From assembly GCA_041687015.1 (NCBI GenBank), contig JAWLCT010000017.1:1-61504 (forward strand): DNA of 61,504 bases. The letters are read 5' to 3'. Source of the stretch: JALOAT01 sp041687015. GTDB taxonomy: Bacteria > Pseudomonadota > Gammaproteobacteria > Thiohalomonadales > Thiohalomonadaceae. Positions 54,541 through 61,504 of this stretch are shown piece by piece. The notes beneath the pieces are model-generated. The model was not told the origin of the DNA and did no database searches. It was given only the letters and a program-made list of their open reading frames with translations. Each line of letters starts with the position of its first letter. The first letter of the stretch is position 1. Both the position numbers and the translations under genes were made by a program.

Positions 54541-56271
54541 TCAGCGGTCCACGTCGGCCATGACGAAATCGATACTGCCGAGGATGGCGATGAGATCCGG
54601 CACCATCAATCCCCGACACATCATCGGCAGCATTTGCAGGTGCGGGAATGACGGGGTGCGTATCCGTGTGCGATACGGATTCACGCCACCGTCGCTCACC
54701 AGATAGTAACTGTTGATGCCCTTGGTGGCTTCCACGGGCACTTCGGCCTCACCTGCAGGAATGACCGGCCCCCAGCTCACGCCCAGGAAGTGATGGATGA
54801 GGGTTTCGATATCACGCAGCGTATATTCCTTCATGGGCGGTGTGGCGAGCGGATGGTCCGCCTTGTAGGGGCCTTCCGGCATGTTGTCCAGACACTGCCG
54901 CACAATGCGCAGGCTCTGACGGATTTCCTGGGCGCGCACCACGCAGCGATCGTAGGCATCCCCGTTCGGTGCCACTGGAATATCGAAGTCAAACTGCTCG
55001 TAGCCTGCATAAGGCCGGCACTTGCGCAAATCGAAGGCAAGCCCGGTGGCACGCAGCCCGGGGCCCGTGACACCCCATTCCACCGCGGTGCGCGTATCGT
55101 AAGCGCCGATGCCCACGGTGCGCGCCTGGACGATGCGATTGTCCAGCACGAGCCGATCGTATTCATCCATGCGCGCCGGGAGATAATCCACAAATTCCTT
55201 CACCAACCTGTCCCAGCCTTGCGGCAGGTCCTGGGCGACACCGCCGATACGGAACCAGTTTGGATGCATACGACCGCCGCAAATCGCTTCGATGATGCCG
55301 AACAGGCGTTCACGGTCGGTGAACATGTAGAACACCGGTGACAACTGACCGATGTCCTGGGCGAAGGTGCCGTAGAAAACCAGGTGACTCGCAATACGAA
55401 ACAGCTCGCAAAGCATGATGCGAATCACCTGGGCGCGCGGCGGCACCGCAATACCTGCAAGCCTTTCCACCGCGAGCAGATAAGGCAGGTTGTTCATGAC
55501 CCCGCCCAGATAATCCACCCGGTCGGTGTACGGGATGTAGGTATGCCAACTCTGACGCTCGGCCATTTTTTCCGCCGCGCGATGGTGGAAGCCGATGTCC
55601 GGCACGGCTTCCACGATCTCTTCACCATCCAGTTGCAGCACGATGCGGAACACCCCGTGCACACTGGGGTGATTGGGGCCGAGATTCAGAAACATGTAAT
55701 CGGTGGGACCATGGGAACGGGCCAGCCCCCACTCCTCCGGCCGGAAGCGCAGCAGTTCCTCGTTGGTGACCTGGGTTTCGTCGGGGAGCGAAAACACCGG
55801 GTTTTCAGTGGCCCGGGCGGGATATTCCTTGCGCAAGGGATGCCCTTCCCACCACGGCGGCAGCAGGATGCGACGCAGGTGCGGATGGCCTTCGAAGCGG
55901 ACGCCGAACATGTCGAACGCCTCACGCTCGTACCAGTCCGCGGCAGGCCACAGATCCACCACACTCGGCGCCCGCAGGGCGGTATCGAACAGCGGCAGTT
56001 TCAGGCGCACGCTGGTGGCCGGTGCCAGTGAAAACAGGTGATAAACCAGGGTGAAATCGCTTTCCGGTTGACCTTCGCGGTGGGCACGCAGACGTTCGTC
56101 GACCAAGGTCAGATCGTAGAACATGGGATAGCGCGCCTTGAGCCCGGAAAGCACAGGTCGCACCTGTTCACGGGTCAGCCAGAAGGTGGGCACACCGTCC
56201 ACGGTGGATTGCGCCGGCACCGATGCGCCCGCCAGTCGCGCGATCTCTTCCGTGAGCGTCACTGCGTCCAT
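54541..56271 (-). CDS. nuoC: NuoCD, fused complex I peripheral-arm subunits C and D
   Basis: A 576-residue fusion of NuoC (residues about 1-180, with WYEREAFDMFGVRFEGHPHL) and NuoD (about 195-576, with LNLGPNHPSVHGVFRIVLQL, HRAAEKMAERQSW and a C-terminal GSIDFVMADVDR). The fused form is typical of gammaproteobacteria such as E. coli. The NuoD part makes the quinone pocket with NuoB and NuoH. An 83-bp gap follows nuoB. Confidence 0.96.
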   Translation of the reverse strand: MDAVTLTEEIARLAGASVPAQSTVDGVPTFWLTREQVRPVLSGLKARYPMFYDLTLVDERLRAHREGQPESDFTLVYHLFSLAPATSVRLKLPLFDTALRAPSVVDLWPAADWYEREAFDMFGVRFEGHPHLRRILLPPWWEGHPLRKEYPARATENPVFSLPDETQVTNEELLRFRPEEWGLARSHGPTDYMFLNLGPNHPSVHGVFRIVLQLDGEEIVEAVPDIGFHHRAAEKMAERQSWHTYIPYTDRVDYLGGVMNNLPYLLAVERLAGIAVPPRAQVIRIMLCELFRIASHLVFYGTFAQDIGQLSPVFYMFTDRERLFGIIEAICGGRMHPNWFRIGGVAQDLPQGWDRLVKEFVDYLPARMDEYDRLVLDNRIVQARTVGIGAYDTRTAVEWGVTGPGLRATGLAFDLRKCRPYAGYEQFDFDIPVAPNGDAYDRCVVRAQEIRQSLRIVRQCLDNMPEGPYKADHPLATPPMKEYTLRDIETLIHHFLGVSWGPVIPAGEAEVPVEATKGINSYYLVSDGGVNPYRTRIRTPSFPHLQMLPMMCRGLMVPDLIAILGSIDFVMADVDR

Positions 56272-56354
56272 GGAGCAAAGCTTAGAGCCGCCAGTGACGG
56301 TTGTTCAGGAAAAAAGTGATGCCGTGCCGGCGTCGCGCGACGACGAACCGTCGG

Positions 56355-56975
56355 TCACACGGCATCCGGTCCTGGCAGGTCAGTGGCACGCAGGCGCGCG
56401 GGACTGAGCAGGTCGCGACGGCTCGGCAACGGCGCTGCCCGTTCCACACCCCGGGGACCGACTACCCACGACAGCGGGCGACGTTGACTCCCCACCGCGT
56501 CCTGCAACAGCAGCAAGCCCTCGAGCAACGCCTCCGGGCGCGGCGGACAACCTTCCACATACACGTCCACGGGAAGAAAGGTATCCACCCCCTGTACCAC
56601 GCTGTACACGTCGTACATACCGCCCGAATTGGCGCACGATCCCATGGAAATAACCCAGCGCGGTTCCATCATCTGTTCGTACAGACGGCGGATCACCGGT
56701 GCCATTTTGTTGAACACCGTCCCGGCCACGACCATTACGTCGGCCTCCCGGGGGCTGGCGCGCAGCACCTCCGAACCGAAGCGGGCGATGTCGAAGCGAC
56801 TGGTAAAACTGGTGGCCATTTCCACATAGCAGCAGGACAGACCGAAATTGAACGGCCACAGGGAATTTTTGCGTCCCCAGGCCACCAGATCCGCCAGACC
56901 GGCGAGTAACACGCTGCGCCCGACGCCCTTGTCGAGCCCGGCGGTGGTGGTGGCGGGCGTCAGGTTCCAATGCAT
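56355..56975 (-). CDS. nuoB: NuoB, complex I N2-cluster subunit
   Basis: A 206-residue subunit carrying cluster N2, the last before quinone. The tandem Cys lies in FGLSCCYVEMATSFTSRFD; the others are in SMGSCANSGGMYD and VEGCPPRPEALLEG. ATG 56975 overlaps the nuoA stop (TGATG); a GTG one codon earlier is an alternative. The C-terminal 30 residues are basic and less conserved. Confidence 0.95.
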   Translation of the reverse strand: MHWNLTPATTTAGLDKGVGRSVLLAGLADLVAWGRKNSLWPFNFGLSCCYVEMATSFTSRFDIARFGSEVLRASPREADVMVVAGTVFNKMAPVIRRLYEQMMEPRWVISMGSCANSGGMYDVYSVVQGVDTFLPVDVYVEGCPPRPEALLEGLLLLQDAVGSQRRPLSWVVGPRGVERAAPLPSRRDLLSPARLRATDLPGPDAV

Positions 56976-57337
56976 CACTCAACCCGTTTGCGCAGTGACG
57001 TCCACTCCAGGGCGCCGACACGCCAGAGGTAAACCAGTCCGCCGAGCAGCAGCAGCACGAACACCGTCACTTCCGCAAACCCGAGCAGTCCCGTCTCGCG
57101 CGCCGCCACGGCCCAGGCAAACAAAAAGGCGGCCTCAAGATCGAAAATGACGAAGAACACAGCAATGAGATAAAAGCGCGCCGAGACACGCAGCCGCGCA
57201 TCGGAGACTACCGCCACACCGGATTCGAAGGGCTGCCCCGTGGCCCGTCCACGGGTGCGCTCGCCGAGCACCCAGGAAAGCCAGAGCATCGCGGCGAGCA
57301 TCAGGAACACCAGCGTGCCGTAGACCAGCACCTCCAT
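56975..57337 (-). CDS. nuoA: NuoA, complex I membrane subunit A
   Basis: A 120-residue three-helix subunit of normal length. Signatures: the conserved QPFESGVAVVSDARLRVSAR loop and FYLIAVFFVIFDLEAAFLF. It is the first gene of the operon. The 136 bp upstream (57338-57473) separate it from the divergent phospholipase-like gene; no clear sigma70 hexamers were found there. Confidence 0.95.
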   Translation of the reverse strand: MEVLVYGTLVFLMLAAMLWLSWVLGERTRGRATGQPFESGVAVVSDARLRVSARFYLIAVFFVIFDLEAAFLFAWAVAARETGLLGFAEVTVFVLLLLGGLVYLWRVGALEWTSLRKRVE

Positions 57338-57473
57338 AATCGGTCCTCACTGATGAAGCCGCTTTGGGCTCACACGTTTTTCCTGCCGTGCGGGGACCCG
57401 AACCGTACTAGGTTCAAGATAGCCAAGGCCGCCGCCGCCGACCAATGCCGAAGGGAATGCACGGCGAGACACC

Positions 57474-59612
57474 ATGCCCTCCAGTTCGATCCTGAATCCC
57501 GGCCAAAACTGCTGGCGCATCGAACACGCCGAGCGGCTGGCATTCCTGGTGGACGGCGACGCGTATTTCCGCGCGGTACGCAACGCGCTGTTGCAGGCGA
57601 GGCAGGCGGTTTACATTTTGGGCTGGGACATCGACTCGCGCCTGCATCTCACGCCCGAAGGCGGCGGTGACGGCTATCCGGAACGGCTGGGCGACTTCCT
57701 GAACGCACTCGTACGGCAGCACCGCGATCTGCACATCCACGTGCTGGTATGGGATTTCGCCATGATTTATGCACTGGATCGCGAATGGATGCCGGTGTAC
57801 AAGCTGGCCTGGCAAGGACATCCACGGCTGCATTTCCATATGGACAGCCGCCATCCCGCCGGCGCATCCCAGCACCAGAAAATCGTCGTAATGGACGACA
57901 GGGCCGCTTTCCTGGGCGGCATGGACTTATCCAAATGGCGCTGGGACACGCCGGAGCACCGCCCACGGGATCCCCGCCGTCGCGGCCCCGAAGGTCACCT
58001 TTATCCTCCATATCATGACGTGCAGGTGTTGGTTACCGGTGCGGCGGCCTCGGCGCTGGGAGAACTGGCCCGCGAACGCTGGTGGCGTGCCACGGGCGAA
58101 CGTCTCAACGTGCCGTCACCGGATGGCGAGGTATGGCCGCAAGGGCTTGAACCGGACATGGAGGCGGTGAAACTGGGCATCGCCCGCACCTTCCCGCGCT
58201 ACAACGGCTGGGACGAAGTGCGCGAAGTGGAACGCCTGTTCGCCGACATCATCCGTTCGGCCAAACGCTACATCTACATCGAAAATCAGTACTTCACCTC
58301 CAGTCACATTCGCGATCTGCTGGCGGCACGCCTGGCGGAAGAGCACGGGCCGGAGATCGTGCTGGTGCTGCCCAAGCGCTCCGACGGCTGGCTCGAGCAA
58401 CACACCATGGACGTGCTGCGCGCACGCGTGTTGGAGAGCTTGCGCACCGCCGATCGTTATCGACGCCTGGCCGTTTTCTATCCGGACCATCCGGACGTGG
58501 CGCCCCATTACATCAACGTCCACGACAAGGTGATGGTGGCCGATGAAGACCTGCTGCGCATCGGCTCGGCCAATCTCAGCAACCGTTCCATGGGGCTGGA
58601 TTCCGAATGTGACCTGGTCCTCGAAGCCAACGGCGATCCGCTCGCCCGGGCGCAGATTGCATCGTTTCGGAACCGCCTGCTTGCCGAACACCTGGAAACC
58701 ACGCCACGCCAGGTGAGCGAGACCCTGGCCCGCGAAGGTTCCCTGTTGCGCGCCATTGCCAGCCTGCGCCGCCCCGGGCGAACCCTGATGCCCTTCGACG
58801 CAACACTCACGCCGGGTATCACGGAATGGGCGCACGACATCGCCTTGGTCGACCCGGAGCAGCCGGTGGAAGCCGAAAGCCTGATAAGGCATTTCATCGA
58901 TGAAGAGGAACGTACGCCGGCCCGCCGCCACATCACGCGCAACATCGTGCTGCTCACGTTGCTGTTGGTGCTCGCGCTGGCCTGGCGTTTTACGCCGCTG
59001 CGCGAATACCTGGACGTAAACACCCTGCTGGCAACCATTCAGATGCTGCGTGATCTGCCCGCTGCTCCGCTGCTGACCATTGCCGGTTTCGTGGTCGGCG
59101 GTTTGATTTCGGCGCCGGTAACCTTGCTGGTGGTAGTCACCATCATCGCCTTTGGTCCTGTGTACGGATTCCTCTACGCGTTCACCGGCGCCATGCTCAG
59201 CGCCTTTGCCACCTATGCGGTCGGTCACTGGCTGGGGCGTGATCTGGTGCGCCGTTTCGCCGGCGCACGTATCAATCGCTTGAGTCAGCGGCTGGCGGAG
59301 CGCGGCGTTCTGGCCATGGCCGTGATCCGTTTCCTGCCCATTGCCCCTTATACCGTGGTCAATATGGTCGCGGGCGCCTCGCACATCCGCTTCCGCGACT
59401 TCGCCCTGGGCACAATGCTCGGCATGGCGCCCGGCATGCTCGCCATCACCATTTTCGTCGACCGCATCACCGCCAGCCTGGAAAGCCCGGAACCGGTCAA
59501 TCTGGTGGTGCTTGGCGTGGTTGCGCTGGTGATCGTGGTGGCCGGTTTCGCATTGCGACGCCTGTTGCGAAGGCATGCGCCCCAGGAGCAGGACACGGGC
59601 ACGCCGCAATGA
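57474..59612 (+). CDS. Phospholipase D/cardiolipin-synthase-like enzyme fused to a VTT (TVP38/TMEM64) membrane domain
   Basis: A 712-residue protein. Two HKD motifs mark a PLD-family enzyme: HQKIVVMDDRAAFLGG near residue 134 and HDKVMVADEDLLRIGSANLS near 350. From about residue 490 a C-terminal VTT/DedA-like domain has five to six membrane segments, with the glycine-rich GAMLSAFATYAVGHWLGRDL and the RFLPIAPYTVVNMVAG motif. The fusion would place phosphatidyl transfer or hydrolysis at a membrane with lipid-scrambling or transport activity. The stop overlaps the next gene by 4 bp. Confidence 0.9.
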   Translation: MPSSSILNPGQNCWRIEHAERLAFLVDGDAYFRAVRNALLQARQAVYILGWDIDSRLHLTPEGGGDGYPERLGDFLNALVRQHRDLHIHVLVWDFAMIYALDREWMPVYKLAWQGHPRLHFHMDSRHPAGASQHQKIVVMDDRAAFLGGMDLSKWRWDTPEHRPRDPRRRGPEGHLYPPYHDVQVLVTGAAASALGELARERWWRATGERLNVPSPDGEVWPQGLEPDMEAVKLGIARTFPRYNGWDEVREVERLFADIIRSAKRYIYIENQYFTSSHIRDLLAARLAEEHGPEIVLVLPKRSDGWLEQHTMDVLRARVLESLRTADRYRRLAVFYPDHPDVAPHYINVHDKVMVADEDLLRIGSANLSNRSMGLDSECDLVLEANGDPLARAQIASFRNRLLAEHLETTPRQVSETLAREGSLLRAIASLRRPGRTLMPFDATLTPGITEWAHDIALVDPEQPVEAESLIRHFIDEEERTPARRHITRNIVLLTLLLVLALAWRFTPLREYLDVNTLLATIQMLRDLPAAPLLTIAGFVVGGLISAPVTLLVVVTIIAFGPVYGFLYAFTGAMLSAFATYAVGHWLGRDLVRRFAGARINRLSQRLAERGVLAMAVIRFLPIAPYTVVNMVAGASHIRFRDFALGTMLGMAPGMLAITIFVDRITASLESPEPVNLVVLGVVALVIVVAGFALRRLLRRHAPQEQDTGTPQ

Positions 59613-60364
59613 GCATCGTGCTCGCCAGTTACAACATTCACCGCTGCATCGGCATGGACGGGCGCTACGACATCGCGCGGGTGGCCGAGGTCATCCGGAG
59701 CCTGCAGGCGGACGTGATCGCCCTGCAGGAAGTGGAATTTCCCTTGGGAGGCCCCGGGGTCGACCTGCTGGATCTCATTGCCTACGAGACCGGTCTGGTG
59801 CCCATCGCCGGGCCGACCCTCTATTCGCACACGGGCCATTACGGCAACGCGTTGCTCACGCGCGCCGAGGTGCTCGCGGTGCGCCGCTTCAATCTTGCGC
59901 AAGTGGGCCGCGAACCGCGCGGGGCACTGGACGTGGACTTGCGTATCCATGGCGTGCGCTTTCAGATCGTCGCCACCCACCTGGGCCTGCGTCCGTTCGA
60001 ACGACGCAACCAGATTCAGCGCATACTCACGCTGTTCCATGCAGGCCGGAATCAGCCCGCCGCGCTGCTGGGCGATTTCAATGAATGGTTTCCCTGGGGT
60101 CGACCGGTGCGCTGGATGCACCGCTACTTCGGCAAGCCGCCCGCACCGGCCACGTTTCCGGCCTTTTTGCCCGTCCTTTCCCTGGATCGGGTGTGGGTTC
60201 ATCCGCTGCGCGCGTTGCGCAGGATCCAGGCCGTGACGGTGCAACCGGCTCGCCAGGCGTCCGATCATCTGCCGGTACGCGCGGAAGTGGAATGGGACAG
60301 GAACGCCGAGCTGGCGCCGCAACGCTCAAACCGCCGCAGCGTCGCGGAACTTCGCGATACGTGA
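59609..60364 (+). CDS. Endonuclease/exonuclease/phosphatase (EEP) family hydrolase
   Basis: A 251-residue metal-dependent phosphoesterase. The EEP blocks appear in order: ASYNIHRCIGMDGRYD, ALQEVEFPLGG (Mg Glu), ATHLGLRPFERRNQ, GDFNEWFPWG and QASDHLPVRAEVEW (catalytic His pair). Translational coupling to the PLD-VTT gene suggests phospholipid or phosphodiester substrates, not nucleic acid. The last 39 bp overlap the convergent next gene. Confidence 0.9.
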   Translation: MSIVLASYNIHRCIGMDGRYDIARVAEVIRSLQADVIALQEVEFPLGGPGVDLLDLIAYETGLVPIAGPTLYSHTGHYGNALLTRAEVLAVRRFNLAQVGREPRGALDVDLRIHGVRFQIVATHLGLRPFERRNQIQRILTLFHAGRNQPAALLGDFNEWFPWGRPVRWMHRYFGKPPAPATFPAFLPVLSLDRVWVHPLRALRRIQAVTVQPARQASDHLPVRAEVEWDRNAELAPQRSNRRSVAELRDT

Positions 60365-61321
60365 TGCCGCCACCGCCACATCGTCCACCCGCGCCAGGTG
60401 AACGAGCGCCTCGCCCTCGTGCACCAGCGGCAGCCGGGACATACCGATGACCACCGCGTCGAACGGTGCGCGCAACGCCGTTTCGGCCGCATCGAACGGA
60501 TGGGCGATGATGCCCAGTGATGCGCCTTTCTCCAACGCGTGGCCAAGGCGGACGCTCGGCAGGAACAGCCCGCTTTCCGGCGCCCGGACCCATTGGCTCG
60601 CCAATGCCGTGATCGGCGCGGCCACGTGAACCTTTTCCCGCAGCATCTCGAGGGAACCCATCACCCGGCAAATGCCGCTCACCCCGGTGGTAATGGCCTC
60701 CTCGTCCAGTCGCATGCCCTCGCCACCCTCATAGAGCAAAACGGGCAGACCTTTGTCGCCTGCCGCCTGGCGCAAGGAACCGTCGGGCATATCCGCATTG
60801 ATGAGCACCGGCGCACCGAAACTCTCGGCCAACCGGCGCGTGGGTTCGTGGGAAAGATCGGCGCGGATCTGAGGCAGGTTGACGCGGTGGGTGGCAGCCG
60901 TGTGCAAATCGATACCGTGACTCGCCTTCGCGACAATCGTCTGCATCACCCGATGCGCGACCCGCGCCGCCAATGAACCGCGGCTGGAGCCGGGAAAACT
61001 GCGGTTCAAATCGCGCCGGTCGGGAAGATAGCGTGAGCGTTGGAGGAAACCGTGCACATTCACCACGGGCATGGCAATCAAGGCGCCGCGAAGGTCCTCG
61101 GTGCGCAATTGCGCGAGCAAACGGCGAATGATCTCCACGCCGTTGATCTCATCGCCATGAATGGCCGCACTGACAAACAGCACCGGGCCGGGCTTCGGGC
61201 CATTGACGACATGCACCGGAATGGACAGCTCGGTGTGCGTGTAAAGCCGGGTGACCGGCAACTCCAGGGTAACGCGCGAGCCGGGCGGCACCGGGGTGCC
61301 GTTGATGCGTAATGATTCCAT
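60326..61321 (-). CDS. Succinylglutamate desuccinylase/aspartoacylase (AstE/AspA) family protein
   Basis: A 331-residue zinc carboxypeptidase-like deacylase. Zinc ligands fit HGDEINGVE and the His of GIDLHTAATHRVN; RRDLNRSFPG has the substrate-binding Asn-Arg pair, and EGGEGMRLDE the catalytic Glu. A C-terminal barrel-sandwich-like part follows (LGIIAHPFDAAETALRAPFD). The substrate cannot be named. The gene ends inside the EEP gene on the opposite strand. Confidence 0.88.
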   Translation of the reverse strand: MESLRINGTPVPPGSRVTLELPVTRLYTHTELSIPVHVVNGPKPGPVLFVSAAIHGDEINGVEIIRRLLAQLRTEDLRGALIAMPVVNVHGFLQRSRYLPDRRDLNRSFPGSSRGSLAARVAHRVMQTIVAKASHGIDLHTAATHRVNLPQIRADLSHEPTRRLAESFGAPVLINADMPDGSLRQAAGDKGLPVLLYEGGEGMRLDEEAITTGVSGICRVMGSLEMLREKVHVAAPITALASQWVRAPESGLFLPSVRLGHALEKGASLGIIAHPFDAAETALRAPFDAVVIGMSRLPLVHEGEALVHLARVDDVAVAASRIAKFRDAAAV

Positions 61322-61428
61322 GGGTGACGGGATCGCCAGTGCGCGGGGGGTTTCGGGAGGCGCGCCCAGTTAAAGCTAGCAGGCCGATGCCGAACGGTGC
61401 CCAGACGAAGATTTTTTCCGTCCAAAGC

Positions 61429-61453
61429 ATCGCGGCCTGAAGCCGCGCCTACA
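61429..61453 (-). repeat. REP-like palindrome (CTGTAGGCGCGGCTTCAGG type)
   Basis: Read on the minus strand: CTGTAGGCGCGGCTTCAGGC then CGCGA, a stem of CGCGGC/GCCGCG. It matches the style of pseudomonad REP units (GTAGGAGCGGCTTTAGCCGCGA). It lies upstream of the AstE/AspA-like gene. Only one copy is clear in the window. Confidence 0.5.
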
Positions 61454-61504
61454 GGGGGAATGGCGCATCGTTCGTTGTTTCGTTGCAGAAGCCCAGTCCC
61501 CTGG

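Overview
The window looks like a chromosomal segment of a free-living, nitrogen-fixing gammaproteobacterium. The evidence is a nifL-nifA pair divergent from a complete rnfABCDGEH operon (the Azotobacter/Pseudomonas stutzeri arrangement), a fused nuoCD gene, sigma54/NtrC/NifA regulatory sites and high GC. A purple-sulfur or related Chromatiales-type host would fit, but the sequence does not prove the genus. The 100-N gap inside nifL, flanked by two identical 99-bp copies, shows that this is a draft scaffold.

Layout. (1) 1-9.3 kb: nifLA on the minus strand, then a 348-bp control region carrying two divergent sigma54 promoters, an NtrC palindrome and a NifA upstream activator site, then rnfABCDGEH, which should drive electrons to low-potential ferredoxin/flavodoxin for nitrogenase. 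(2) 9.5-10.9 kb: purB. (3) 11-33.5 kb: an exopolysaccharide/O-antigen-type locus. It holds UDP-glucose dehydrogenase, three GT4 glycosyltransferases, a beta-helix lipoprotein, a Wzy-like polymerase, a Wzx-like flippase, a Wzc-like tyrosine autokinase/co-polymerase, and a PglF-PglE-PglD-like trio for a diacetamido-bacillosamine-type sugar. It ends with a 1535-residue non-ribosomal peptide synthetase translationally coupled to a PglC-type phosphoglycosyl transferase. By eye this locus is less GC-rich than the core genes around it. (4) 33.5-42.7 kb: a mixed block with a SHOCT membrane protein, RoxA-type ribosomal oxygenase, GNAT enzyme, secretin-like exported protein, M61 peptidase, Fpg/Nei glycosylase, an encapsulin nanocompartment operon (encapsulated ferritin, shell, cysteine-repeat DUF1540 protein) and a site-2 protease. 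(5) 42.7-57.3 kb: a full nuoA-N operon for respiratory complex I on the minus strand. (6) 57.5-61.3 kb: a phospholipase D/VTT membrane fusion coupled to an EEP-family hydrolase, and an AstE/AspA-type deacylase.

The most unusual item is the NRPS. It has a formyltransferase domain with its catalytic residues, only the C-terminal half of a condensation domain, an adenylation domain whose pocket reads as a glycine code, a luciferase-like monooxygenase inserted in that adenylation domain, and one carrier protein. It has no termination domain and sits in a sugar-polymer locus, which suggests that an oxidised and possibly formylated glycine unit is attached to an amino sugar or glycan. That function is inference. 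Other points of interest are the doubly sigma54-controlled nif/rnf region, the encapsulin operon with its tandem Cys-repeat protein, and a family of paired inverted intergenic repeats, two of which lie inside operons (rnfB/rnfC and nuoF/nuoG).
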